Assembly (NCBI GenBank): GCA_021234155.1
Contig: JAJEKV010000005.1
Coordinates: 682,001-746,000, forward strand
DNA: 64,000 nt
From: Isoetes taiwanensis
Taxonomy: Eukaryota; Streptophyta; Lycopodiopsida; Isoetales; Isoetaceae
Direction: 5' to 3'
The notes beneath the pieces were generated by a model. The model worked only from the letters and a program-made list of their open reading frames with translations. It was not told the origin of the DNA and ran no database searches. A program made the position numbers and the translations under genes. How positions within the stretch are numbered: position 1 is the stretch's first letter; each line of letters begins with the position of its first letter. Of this stretch, positions 10,520 through 21,354 are shown in pieces.

Positions 10520-10867
10520 ATGGCATCTTCATCCTCCTCCTCCGATCTTCAAGCGGCCAGCCCGAAGCTGCCAGCGGACATCACCCTTCTTTGTGGTGAT
10601 GAAGAGATTCAAGGAGGTTCCACGGCAACAACGGCCGTCTCGTCGTAGAGAAGATGGGCGATTGGGCGGGTTAGAATTCACTAGGGCTGCTGCTTTGCAT
10701 GGCGAGACCTTGAGCTTCGCAGCAACATTAACCAGGTACCGAGAGGCCAATGGCCCCGTAGGGTCGGCGATTTTAAGCGCACACAACATTTCGCATGGTA
10801 GCTAGAAGATATGGAGAAGAAGCTTCGAGCGGAGGAGGATGAAGCGCGACTTTACGGCCGACTCTGA
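10520..10867 (+). CDS. Small MASS-type coiled-coil protein 2 (frames broken)
   Basis: The gene starts MASSSSSSSDLQAASPKLPA, then DITLL and, after a frame change, a VVMKRFKEV motif. A middle part resembles gene 1 (TRAAALHGE; RYREANGP), and the end resembles LEDMEKKLRAEEDE (about 10,803-10,850). It is a tandem duplicate of gene 1: the unit from foldback c to d reappears as e to f, offset by about 0.9 kb. The function is unknown. Indels at CAG/CTG-like positions break the frame, so I mark it as a coding region rather than firmly as a pseudogene. Foldback f follows about 108 nt downstream. Confidence 0.45.
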
Positions 10868-10974
10868 GGATCATGAAGATCCGTAGCCATTGTATATATA
10901 TTTTTTTGTTTCAAAGAAAAATTTGCTCTATTTCTTGCTTCTATCTGTTCTCTTGTTTTGTTTTATTAAAAAAA

Positions 10975-11040
10975 GATCACACGGGCGAAATGCCATTCTT
11001 GCAATTAGGTAGCAATCAATGGATTTGGCGTCGTATGATC
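10975..11040. repeat. Foldback f (66 bp)
   Basis: The ends are GATCACACGGGCG and GGCGTCGTATGATC, with inner sequence as in foldback d. It lies 108 nt after gene 2. Confidence 0.65.
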
Positions 11041-11423
11041 TCTAGCTAGCGATACACACCTCGTTGTATGTATAAATTCATAATTTATTAATGGAAAAGT
11101 GTATGTAACACAAATATCTAGCTAGATTATGTGATATAACTTGCGGGTAAATGCGAATTTGCATGTGGATGACAACGTCTATTCACATCACGTGGCTTGT
11201 GGATGACAAGCGTCATGCCAAGGGCGTGGCATCTTATTTGCCACAATAACTGCTTGTCTTTTATGCGGCCTGCATACGATGCGGCTGGGATATGGCCGGA
11301 TCCCATGATGCGAACATAGGCTACCGTTGCCTAATTGAATGCTATAATTTAGCCTCGTGGGATTATTACACAACTTTATCGGTTTTCATAGCCGTAGTAG
11401 ATTCCAAGCGTATCTCTAGTTTC

Positions 11424-11430
11424 TATATAA
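11424..11430 (+). promoter_or_regulatory. TATA box, coiled-coil gene 3
   Basis: TATATAA, 98 nt before the ATG at 11522, with a pyrimidine-rich leader between. Confidence 0.55.
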
Positions 11431-11521
11431 AGCGTCGGAGGCCTTTGTCTTCTCCTATCCGCCATCTTACGTTTCTACCACATCCGCCCTCGGCCATCAC
11501 TCTGTTCTCCCATCACTTTCA

Positions 11522-11972
11522 ATGGCCTCCGGCTCGGTTCCATCCCTGCTAGAGATCTTGTCTCAAGTTTTGGTCAAGGAAATTGAGAACAACATTTGAG
11601 GCGGAGGAGCGGATCCGCCTTCTAAAAGAAAAGAATGATGAAGGCGTCGCCAAGGCTGGTTCTTGGCGGAGGAAAAGGCCGCCTTCTGAGGGGAGGTGAT
11701 TTTAGTCGCGACAATCGGCGGGCTGCCTTAGACCCCGAAGTGCGGCGCCCGCGAGATATAACCTCAAAGAGGCTTAGGGGCAATCCCGAGGCGGGGAGAG
11801 GCTGCCCGAGCCCAACTTCGATGGCGGGGAAGATAAGGTTGCGGAATATGAGAGCGTGGTTGCGGGGCGAGCAATCATGTTGGAGGAGCGAAAAAAATTA
11901 TCAACGCCCTCCGGGAAGAGCTTGCCGGCGATCATAGGCATCGGGCTCCTCCTAGAGGGGCCGTTTTTTTTA
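11522..11972 (+). CDS. Small coiled-coil protein 3 (frames broken)
   Basis: The opening ATG-GCC-TCC reads MASGSVPSLLEILSQVLVKE, followed by charged helical pieces (RLLKEKNDEG; EYESVVAGRAIMLEERKKL) in changing frames up to a TAA in a T-rich tail near 11,972. It is weakly related, if at all, to genes 1 and 2 in sequence, but has the same start, promoter spacing and helical character. No family is recognised. Foldback g follows 118 nt downstream. Confidence 0.4.
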
Positions 11973-12089
11973 ATGTTTGTAATTGGTTTTATTTTTCAAT
12001 GGGAAAAGTTTTTTGACAAATGTGCGAATATACGTTTCCTATTTTTAATTTTCAATTTTCAATATCCGTGGTAGAGAATGACAAAGGCA

Positions 12090-12153
12090 GATCACCTGGC
12101 GAAACCCTTCATAGGGTTTTAAAGCTTCGTGTGCGATTCAGCGTGGTGTGATA
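12090..12153. repeat. Foldback g (64 bp)
   Basis: The left end is GATCACCTGGCG and the right end is CAGCGTGGTGTGAT. This copy keeps CAGCGTGG where most others read GGCGTCG. That hints that the other copies carry a systematic error at a CAG. Confidence 0.55.
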
Positions 12154-12294
12154 TCTGATTGTAGTTAGAATAGTTATTAATGTGTTCGGTAGGGACGGTA
12201 CCATTAATGTGTTCTAGCGGACAACAGAGCCGAGAATCCCCTCGACCGCGTCGCGGCGGCCGGGAGTGTGTTTAATATGTTCAAAGCTAATATG

Positions 12295-12302
12295 TATAAA
12301 TT
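12295..12302 (+). promoter_or_regulatory. TATA box, coiled-coil gene 4
   Basis: TATAAATT, 92 nt before the ATG at 12387. Confidence 0.5.
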
Positions 12303-12386
12303 GAGGTCCTTGCATGTGCTCCTTCGCCCGGTTAGAGTCTTTGCTCCTCACTTCTATAATCTTAACGTCCCTCCCATTTGTCATCT

Positions 12387-12883
12387 ATGGCCTCCACATC
12401 CTCAACCGCTGATAATGGAAGCGCAAGAGGATAGAACTCCCTTCCGACATAGTGTTGGGTGTTCTAATGAAGAGGTTGAAGGAGCAAGATGATCTTCTAA
12501 AGGAAAACGCCGTTACAATTCAGCGAAAAAGAAAGAATGAATTCAACCTTCTCCATGCCGTAGCCGGAGAGGCAAATCAGGCGGTTGAATAGAAAATTGG
12601 AGACGGATGACATGCCCCAACAAGCTGCTTGAGGTGGTTATGGCGGCAGCGAGGATGCTAATTGAGCGAGGAAGAACACGTTGTGCTATTGGGGACGGGG
12701 GGCGGGACATGTACAAAGAGATGGTGGACAGATTGGAGGAAGCGTTTGGATAGGGTGATTGCTCGCTTGAGGGGAAGAGATGAAGGCGAAGCGAGGGGCG
12801 GAGCTGATGATGATGATGAAGATAATGAAGAAGAGCTCGCCTTTGGAGCAACAATGAGTCGTTGTATTTTGTTTTCAATGTAA
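12387..12883 (+). CDS. Small MASS-type coiled-coil protein 4 (frames broken)
   Basis: The opening MASTSSTADNGSARG is followed, after a frame break, by LPSDIVLGVLMKRLKEQDDL and LLKENAVTIQRKRKNEFNLL, which parallels the DITL.VVMKRFKE motif of genes 1 and 2. Later pieces are helical, and the end is acidic (DDDDEDNEEEL, about 12,805-12,838). It is a paralogue of genes 1 and 2 on the shared motif. The role is unknown. Foldback h lies 127 nt after the last stop. Confidence 0.4.
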
Positions 12884-13009
12884 CATCTTTCACAACTTTA
12901 ATCAAAAGTAACCCTTTTTATTATTATCTTGTAAAGCTTCACACGGTGCGAAGCCACATAAATGCAAGCAATAGCGAACTCCTTTGTTCGCGTAGGTATG
13001 ATAAAATAA

Positions 13010-13076
13010 GATCACCGGCCGAAGCTACTGGTTATTGCAAACAAGGTTGGAGGCAAGTACCCGGCGTCGTGTGAAC
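13010..13076. repeat. Foldback h (67 bp)
   Basis: The ends are GATCACCGGCCG and GGCGTCGTGTGAAC. It closes the plus-strand gene array. Downstream coding-like sequence is on the minus strand. Confidence 0.55.
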
Positions 13077-13129
13077 ATGCTACACATTACAAGTATACTT
13101 TACCCGATTCTTTGTCTCTTAGATCTCCC

Positions 13130-15600
13130 TTTGTTGCGATGCTAGTGGGGCCCTAAATTTTGCCAAGCAACTTTCCGTTTTCTCTTGACATTATGCCAAT
13201 GGTGTTTCACGACTTACGGGTTGCTCCTTAAAAGCGACCTTCTTGTAAATATTTAGCCATCGCCCTTCTATAAAACCACTCGTCATCGTCTTAGGGGTTG
13301 GTTCCCACATTTCCACCCCCTCTTTGAGTGTTACGATGAAAGGCTATTTTAGCTTGTTTATCGCGACTTCTCCATGCCTTGTGCACTCCCACCTTTGCTA
13401 GGCTTCCATACTTCCTAAAAACCAAGGTGCATGAGCCCAAAAGATGTGCAAGTAGTCGTGACTTCACTCTCTCCCCATCGTCTATGAAAGCTTTAATAAA
13501 TTTGTTATTAAGCTTGCCGCGAACATTTTACGCATCTTCTCTTGTGAGGTCCATTCTCACGAATGTATGGGAACAATTCGGACAATGCATCCCATGTTTT
13601 TTTTTTTCCTCAATGCGAGCGAGCGCCATGCAATGCGGTCTGCTCGCATCAACCGGCAATTTTCCAAATTCATAGACCTTTTCTCCCATCGGTTTCCGTT
13701 GAGCCTCTCTATGATTCTTTATGAAGCGTCGAGCTTTCATCCCCTCAATTGACACCTTACGAGGCACACTTGTTCTTCTGCCCGTTTCTCATCGAGCTCT
13801 AATCTTACATTGCCACCATGCAAACTGCTTACGATAGAACATGTTCAACTCTGAATTCCTTCCTCTCTTCTCTTCTTGTGCGAAATGTTCCCCCGAATCT
13901 GCTGACTCAAAAATATCATCTTGTCGATGATTCTCACAAAGCCGTGCAAAGTGCGGATATGAACCCTCTCTAATGGAATGGGGAAAATGCCATGGAACTT
14001 GGGATCTTCTTCTCCTCTATTAGGAGCATTTGCTTGGTTAAGGGACAAGGTTGAAGCAGTCTTCCGATTACTTGACTTCCTTGCATGATTGCGGTCTGAG
14101 ACAACTTTTGCATGTTCCTTGTCCTCCTCCACTTATGTTGTACATTGCTTTCTCGGTTTTTAAATCGGGGCGCCAAGTGAAAAATTACTTTGTAAGATCC
14201 ATAGTGATCTACTTGCAATTTTCCCCTCCCTCGAATCTAGATATTAGACTTCGGGATGTCGGTTTGATTGAACACCCATTTCAAAACCTCGTGGGTTTCT
14301 TTACGAACTTTAAAGAGACCTAACCACCGGGTGTCATCTTGATTGACATGAGAACCATTTTTCATGCGCTTCTTCTCCTCGTCGAGTCACCTCTACATCT
14401 TTTTTGTTATTCTTGTTGCTCTTTGATTTAGCATGTGCAATTGCATTCTCAATTGCTCTATTCATGATGACAGCGGATACCCTCTCATACTTCTCAAACT
14501 TGGTGGGTTCCATTTCATCCAATTTTATGCAAACTTCAATCTCACCATTAGTTTTACGCAAGCTGTTAAGTCATAATATTTGACAAGGAATTGTAAAAGA
14601 GTAACGAGGTCAACCCAAAGATTATTGCGTTCATTCATTCCAACTATATCACAACAATCCTTGCCATTCTTATCTTTTATGGCTATGGCGGGACCAGCAC
14701 ATTCAGCGTGGTGCATCTCTCCTAATATGGCATACACCATCTTTGTCCTAGTAACCCTTGTATTCTCGACAATTTGTGGGCGTGGGCGAATACTTTTTTG
14801 TGCCCATTCTTTTCAGCGCCGGTGGAATGGCTTGAATAGAAGCGGTAACCAAGCCCTACGATGCCTACATCATCACAAGCGTCGTACATCGTAAGCTTCT
14901 AACTTCTTGTAGATCTCCCCTAGTACCATTTCAATACCATCTTCTTGAGAGGAGAGTTGTAGGGGTGACAAATCATGTCCACTATCTCCCTGTTAGGTAA
15001 GCTAGGTTCTTCACTCGTAACCAAGATTGCTTCTAGTTTCCCCGGATCTTAAGCGGCCTTTGCTAGTGTTGTAAGCGGACCTTGTGGCGTGACCACAACG
15101 TCTGAATGCACTGATCCAAACCGGTTCCTCTATCGATTCGATAATGCTTCTTCCTTTCGCCAAGCCAAGGGGTGTTTTCTTCAAATTCTTTAACCTACAT
15201 TGAAGCCCAAAGTTTGCTCTTTTCGAGCTCTTGGATCTTTTCTTGCAGCTGCCCTATCACCAATTTGGACTTCTCCGCCATTATCTCAAAGAAGTTTCCC
15301 TCCCCAAGCCGTCATTCCTTTCCTTCATCACGATTGGAGTAATGGGCGAGAGAAAAAAAGCTGCTTTGGTTTAAGTTATAATTCTCTTGTGACAATCGGA
15401 GGCGGCTCATCTCAAAAGGCGTATTAGATTCGAATGCCTTCATCCTCTCAATCTCTCACAATATCCCAAGAGGCGAGTTACCGTCACCACAAAATCGGAC
15501 TAAACTTGAAGCGTCGAAATGGCGGTTTCACGCCACTCAAGCGGATCAATGGATATAAAGCGCCATCCGCCCGGATGTCGATACTTTTTGAGCACGCAAA
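13130..15600 (-). pseudogene. Unrecognised minus-strand gene-like tract
   Basis: Several minus-strand readings look like parts of one or two proteins. They are 14740-14525 (GPAIAIKDKNGKDCCDIVGM), 14561-14334 (lysine-rich, KSKSNKNNKKDVEVTRRGEE), 14132-13845 (NANAPNRGEEDP-like with an IIDKMIFLSQQ stretch) and 13767-13528, which ends HCPNCSHTFVRMDLTREDA with a Cys-x2-Cys-x-His cluster (residues 62, 65, 67 of that reading). The frames change at every junction. I cannot assign a family. A small zinc-binding site is possible. It converges on the plus-strand array at foldback h. Confidence 0.25.
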
Positions 15601-15710
15601 GGCGCAACATGTCGAGTCTAAGTTCTTATTTTTTTAGACCTCTTTTTTGCGATTGAAGGCTGGAGCATATTCACGAGTCGGTTGGATCCTTATCCACACA
15701 TCATTTGGAG

Positions 15711-16306
15711 CTTCCATACGCGCGTGGATCGCACGGCGCGAAATGAATGTGTACAATTTGTATGCTTGACACAATTAAGCCGTTTGAGACTCGGTCCAGG
15801 TACTAACCTCGTTTTTGAAATTTACAGCGTGCATATGGAAAAGTCCATTCTCCTACAATCCATGCTTTTATACAAAAGCAAATTCAAAATTGAATTGTAG
15901 GGGGGGAAGCCTGTATTGGGATGAAGTAAAGATCCGGTTACGAACTTTTAAAGGCGCAATCGCGGCGCCTCGAAGCGAAAAGTCTAATACAAAGCTTCAA
16001 CCTACACATTCAAATTTTGAAATGTAGAAGGCGGGGAATGGACTCTAAATGAAAAATAGGGCAAGACAAGAATCGGTGATGCGCATGATTGGTATCGACA
16101 AACCAAGACACCGTCATGAGTTGCGGTATGCTATAATGCAAGTGGCTTTTTAGAAGCGCCCGTGTTGCGTCAATCTGTCGACAACAAGAGAATTAAATAC
16201 ATATGGCGCCATAGATATCGATTCCCCTTATTAGGAGAATATTCCAAGCAAATCGGCGGGAAAAAGGGCGGAAATATGGCGATGGAATGGTTGATAGGAG
16301 GCCATT
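15711..16306. repeat. Direct repeat, left copy (about 590 bp)
   Basis: Matches 17692-18278 in the same orientation, for example gtccattctcctacaatcca, and ends gataggaggccatttt. Small indels separate the copies. They may be the ends of a separate LTR-like or composite element, since the right copy reaches the block edge. Confidence 0.7.
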
Positions 16307-16417
16307 TTAGTTCATAAAACATAATATAACTTGGAATGATAGATATTTTATATGCAAATGGGAGACTATTGTGAAGGACTTGTGTTTAGTTTTAATTTGA
16401 CAACAAATAAGAAAGTG

Positions 16418-16486
16418 GATCACCACGATGCGAATTTAGTGTGTTCCATTTTTTTGTTGCATATGTACTATTAAACTTGGTGTGAT
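16418..16486. repeat. Foldback i (69 bp)
   Basis: The left end is GATCACCACGATGCG and the right end is CTTGGTGTGATC. The inner part resembles that of foldback b (ttttgttgca). It is not next to a recognised gene. Confidence 0.5.
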
Positions 16487-17400
16487 CCTTGAAAAATAAT
16501 ATGCTCTTTGAAAAGGGATGATGACTTATGTACTTAAGAGTGATAACACATATCTGATAAAAAAAAGTTAGGTATTCAAATGGAATTAGAAGCAAAAACT
16601 TTTTACATTCAAAAATTTTTATGGCCGTATGGCTTTACATCATTTTGTAAATTTAAATGCGGGAGGCTTCAACTATTCACAACAAAAAGCCGGGAGGCTT
16701 GCGGTCATATGGTAAGAAAATTTGGAGGCAAGCTCGACTAAGAACAAAGAAAAAAAAATAAGAGGTGCTCTGCCCTAACAAATTTCATTCATCGCTTCAT
16801 CATCGCAAAAAAAAAATAAGAAATAACCGTTAGTTGAATGCTTAAGAAAAGAAAGAAAACATGCATGTACCATGAACTAACGCCATGAGCTCCTCGAAGT
16901 CAGTCGTGATTCGTCTTCAACTTCTTCATCTTCTTCATCATCTTGGCTTCTTTCTCAGGTCGGTGAATACTCATTTTTGAAGAATCTCCTATCCGACCTT
17001 CAAGAACACTGTGATGAACTCCTGCTCAGAAATTTCCTCGATTCCTCATTCTCGATTCCTCGTCAAAGGAATCGAGGAGGAATCGAAGAGGCATTGAGCA
17101 AGAACAGTGGGCAGCGGGAGGAGGAGGCTGCGGAGGGAACACCTCTTCCGGCCGTAATAGAAGCCTCTTGGAGGACACCTCCGGCTCTTAAAAGTAGCTG
17201 ATCTCTTCATGGCGATGGACTAGAGAAATTGGGCGGAGGATCTAGCAAAGATTGGAGGAGATTGGGGGAGAATGGAGCCAATCTAGGCTGGAATAGATAT
17301 AGGCTGGATTAGGCGTGAAAATCGTAGGAATGATTAAGTATTCAGTCCTATCAACCATCATTACATGCCATTATGTGCATATCTCGAAATTTGAGCCATA

Positions 17401-17507
17401 TCTAATATCTTCCTTTTTTAACCTTATACCTAAATATCCAATATCTTCCTTTTTTAACCTTATTCCTAAATAGCCAATATCTTCCTTTTTAACCTTATTC
17501 CTAAACC
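17401..17507. repeat. 36-bp tandem repeat, three copies
   Basis: Units contain ccaatatcttcctttttt and aaccttattcctaaata and differ by single bases. Confidence 0.8.
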
Positions 17508-17691
17508 TATATGATTTGAGTTTAACGAACATGAACAGATATAATTGAATTTAACATACTATTTAATACCAAGATGCTACGTCACACTATGTCGATAATT
17601 GGGATTTAAAAAAAAACACTCAAACCCTCCTCGACAAAACCACGTAAGTGCCGACCTCACTTGTGTTTAAGTTTAATTTGACAACAAGCAA

Positions 17692-18278
17692 CTTCCATCT
17701 TTGTGTAGATCGCGCGGTGTGAAATCAAGGTGTGGTATTTTTATGCCCCAACACAATTAAGCCGTGTGAGCGAGCGTCCGTACTAACCGTTTTGAAATTT
17801 GCAGCGTGCATATGGAAATCGAAAAGTCCATTCTCCTACAATCCATGCTTTTATACATTAAGCAAATTCAAATTTGGAATTGTAGGGGCGGGAAGCTTTG
17901 TATTAGGATGAAGTGAAGATCGGTTAAAGCGAAGCGGCATGGCGCCCTCGAAATGAAAGTCGATCGATCTGCTTCAACCTACACATTCAACTTTTGAAAT
18001 GTAGAAGGCGGTGCAGCCAAGACGCTTACCAAGAGACACCGTCATGAGTTGCCGGTATGCTATAATGCAAGTGGCATTTTAGAAGCGCCACGTGTTGCAT
18101 CAGTCCGTCTGACAACCAACAGAATTAAATACATATGGCGCCATGAATGTGCAATCCCCCTTATTCCGGAAGAATATTCCAAGCAAATCTGTAATTATGA
18201 GAGTTTGGTATCCTAGGTGGCATGGGAAAAAGGGAGCGGAAATATGACGTGGAATGGCTGATAGGAGGCCATTTTCAG
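17692..18278. repeat. Direct repeat, right copy (about 590 bp)
   Basis: Partner of 15711-16306. Its end coincides with the point where copia coding sequence resumes, so it probably marks the true right edge of the foreign block. Confidence 0.7.
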
Positions 18279-18282
18279 ACCC

Positions 18283-19500
18283 CAAATCCGCCCTAATGAC
18301 CCTTCTATTTTTGAAGTAAATATTCAAATCATTCACACTAGAAAGGAATCCAAAAACCAAGTCCTCTTGTCCAAGTGTTTTAATGTTAGAGCATCCTCCA
18401 TAGAAATTGGATCATCAATAAGATATTCTAACATCCATTGTGTCGGCTTTCATGCTCGACGTGCAATAACATCATCATGAGCAACCTCATGAATAATCTC
18501 ATTAAGACCAAAATGATCTTCCTCATCAATATTAGCAAAATTATGAACAAAGTCAAGGACATCAAGAGCAAAGGCAGATTCAGTAATAGGAGCAGGGGCA
18601 GTGACAGGAGCATGATCTCATCAGTAGAATGAAGATAAGTAAATGGAAAGCCGATCCCCAAATTGATATATTTTGGCATTATAGGCGTATCTAATAAAAT
18701 AGCTTCCTTAGCAAATTCATCATTTTTACTCTCTTCAGAAGGAATATGAACATAAGCAGTACATCAAACCAAAATCATACAAAATTGGCAATATTGGGTT
18801 TAATAGGACCAAGCTTCTAATGAAGTTTTGCCTTTCAATAAATAAGCAAGCAATTTTGCAGGTACACAGCAGCGCCAACAACTTCTGCATAGAAACACAT
18901 CCAAATTAATATGAGTAAGCATGCAATGCACCACATTCATGATGGTGCAATTCTTCCTCTCAGCAATACCATCCTGTTGAGGAGAATAAGGTGCAATGTA
19001 TTCAAGAACAATGCTTGAATTTGCACAAACTTTGTCAAATACCAAGGACTTAAACTTGCCACCATTATCAGTTCACAATCTCTGCATCATTGTTCTAGTT
19101 TGAACTCCTATCATCTTTACAAAAGACTGATAATACTTCAAGTTTTCTTGTAATAAAGTACATAAATGTATAACCAAAGAGAATCACAGAATTATAGAAT
19201 GGCCCACAAAGTTTAGAACGGACCAGTTCTAAGACTCGCGTAGCACGATATCTTTCCCCAGAGAATGAGTGGCAATACCAATAACATATGCCTCACAAGC
19301 ATTCAATACTCCACAAGGTTATCACATCTCATGTCCAAAAGAGCTTGAAAGCTAGCATGACCAAAATGTCGATGCCACAAAGTACTGATATCATCACCAT
19401 GAGATATCACAACATTAGCAAACCCATCATTAATCTTGAGTTTATAAAAATTGCCTTTGATGAAAAGCTGTGAAAGGTCTTCATATTTGGCGACCATATC
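18283..19500 (-). pseudogene. Copia integrase and pol linker remains
   Basis: The reading 19497-19303 contains LWHRHFGHASFQALLDMR, the pre-integrase zinc motif region. The reading 19045-18800 contains VLEYIAPYSPQQDGIAERKN followed by a CMLTHINLDVFL stretch, the conserved copia integrase C-terminal part. 18,420-18,330 reads DPISMEDALTLKHLDKRTW, typical of the segment before reverse transcriptase. Frames are interrupted. Integrase inserts the cDNA into the host chromosome. The palm domain of reverse transcriptase should come next and does not. Confidence 0.8.
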
Positions 19501-21342
19501 TTAAAAGAGGTTTCCATGTATTTTCAAAGAGCCATAAAGAACTAGCATCACCACCACATAGTGTTAGACCAAATTTTGCACGAGGTCATACAAAGGGAAA
19601 CTTATCTAGATGCCAAACAACAACATGACAAGCTTTGACACAAAAAGTATGCTTGTTAAATTCAATAAGAAAATCTATAACATTGAGGCAAAAAATAGAA
19701 TGGGGCACGCGCATTGAAATTCAACACTAAAACCAATATCCAATACATGCAAAATTTCATGCCTCCTCGACAATCATCCTTAATCAACATTCATGAAAGT
19801 GTTAGTTTCAAGCACATTATACATATCTCTTACCAGGTGGACCTCATGATGAATTCCAAGAAAAACTTTATGCTGTGTAGCAAACTTTCTGTAATAACAT
19901 TCATCTGTCAAAGTCAATCTTTAAGAAAACTTTCCAATTAGAGATATTCAATCAGTCAATCTCCAATGAGATTTTCCAATGTCAGTAAGCCAAATCTCCA
20001 ATGAGATTTTCCAATGTCAGTAAGTCAAATCTCCATGAGATGTTCAATTAGATACTGGCCAATTTTCAATCAAACTCCAAGGAGATTGCTTTACCAAATT
20101 TCTAGTTTGCAATTATATATTTGTCAATTTTCAATTTGCATCTCCAATGAGATTTTCATTACACACTAGCAAATCGTAAATTCGTCTACAACAAGATAGT
20201 AGAACGACAAGACATATGCCAAAATATGATATTTGTCATCACCACATGCAGTTACATGTACAAATACATCATTCAATGTACAAATACATCATTCAATGTC
20301 AACCCATACGTATATATATACTGCAATGCCAAAAGACACATCCATTGTAAAGACACATCAGATCATTGAATACAAAACCAATAAACATAATACCCGTCAT
20401 TCTTTACCATAACTTGTTCATGCACACAACCAAAAATTAATCCACAATTCAAGAATAATATGCACATGCAACATCAAATGCGATTTCAACAGTGTAGCTA
20501 GCAGATAAATCCAACTGCTAAAATTCCTAAGCACGTGATAATCAAAACTTGCACACCTTCATGCTATCATACTTAACTTTCATATGTAAGTTCCATCATT
20601 TAAAACTTCCATGCTTAACTTCCATGATTCAAGACTTTCATGCTTAAACTTTCATGATTCAAGACTTCCATGCTTAACTTTCATGCTTAATTTAATAGGT
20701 ATTTAACATCCCTGGGATATGGCTAAAGGCAATGCATGGTTAAGAGCAAATTCTTAGGCAAGGAAATTAATGGTAGGCAGGATTTCAACACCCTGAATCC
20801 CTCTTCAACGAGCAAGAGATGACAAAGTCTTCAGTTTCAAATCAGAGGTTTTAGACTATTACAGCATGCTACCAATAGCTATTAGGAATCATTCTGAGGC
20901 AGCTATTAAAAAGCTAGTTAGGCATATATCTTCAGGATCCATACAATGATGGTTTAGAAGATTCACAGATGCATTAAAATGATATAGTTAATCATCAACA
21001 ATTAATACTACTTTTTATCTTCAACAAATAACAAAGAATTAACTATCCAACATGAATACCACTCTCCATCCTTTCTTTTCCTCCTGCAGTCTTAAAACAG
21101 GGTTAGTCACTAAAATTTTGATAACTCAAAAACTAATTTTTTTTTTTTGCTGATTTTTGTTCTCACTTAAACTAGACTTTAAGATCTTTCCAGCAAGCTT
21201 TAAATCGCATGAATCTGATCTATATTAGAAACGTTATGGCCTTCCAAAGCAAGGCTATCTTTTTACTCCATAGCTGCGACTTTCTACTTCTGCTTTTGTA
21301 TCAAACATAAAACTAATGCTTATAGACTGTACAACGAATCTG
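19501..21342 (-). other. Copia leader and degenerate gag region
   Basis: No gag or protease motif can be read. The stretch is A+T-rich and holds several short tandem arrays: a 33-bp unit (aaatctccaatgagattttc) about three times at 19,950-20,060, gtacaaatacatcattcaat twice at 20,256-20,300, and a cttccatgcttaact/catgattcaagac unit several times at 20,560-20,700. Confidence 0.55.
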
Positions 21343-21354
21343 GCTCTGATACCA
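21343..21354 (-). promoter_or_regulatory. Primer binding site of copia element
   Basis: On the minus strand this reads TGGTATCAGAGC directly after the 5' LTR. It is complementary to the 3' end of initiator methionine tRNA, the common primer of plant copia elements. Confidence 0.9.

Larger units (their letters stand above)
16307..17691. other. Sequence between the direct repeats
   Basis: Contains foldback i, an A-rich stretch near 16,740-16,870, an inverted repeat of tcgattcctcgtcaaaggaatcga near 17,060, a short reading (16977-17201) without known motifs, and a three-copy tandem repeat. No gene is recognised. Confidence 0.4.
4846..18277. other. 13.4-kb foreign block inside copia: compact gene array with hairpins
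   Basis: The left edge is where copia RNase H homology stops (about 4,846). The right edge is where a 590-bp repeat stops and copia coding resumes (about 18,277). The block contains unrecognised plus-strand readings at 5140-5217, 5791-6045 and about 6150-6400 (EKKEAAQLFWEPFEDHNRHS), an H3-like gene, an unknown acidic gene, four paralogous coiled-coil genes, then minus-strand gene-like tracts, and finally a pair of direct repeats. At least nine 64-72-bp foldbacks lie between these units. CAG plus CTG is scarce: by hand count 4, 2 and 4 in the three 300-base blocks of 5,001-5,900, against 10 in 29,001-29,300. Frames are broken everywhere. It may be a captured host gene cluster, a large transposon or virus-derived element, or a misjoin. 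Confidence 0.6.

Noticed and set aside
4846-18277. Reading the foreign block as an endogenous giant virus
   Set aside because: Compact genes, hairpins and a histone would fit, but no capsid, polymerase or packaging ATPase motif was seen, so it stays an untested alternative.
4846-18294. Reading the foreign block as a Helitron because CTAA followed by T occurs near 18,290
   Set aside because: No TC start was found at the left edge, no 3' hairpin precedes CTAA, and the CTAA lies inside copia coding sequence.
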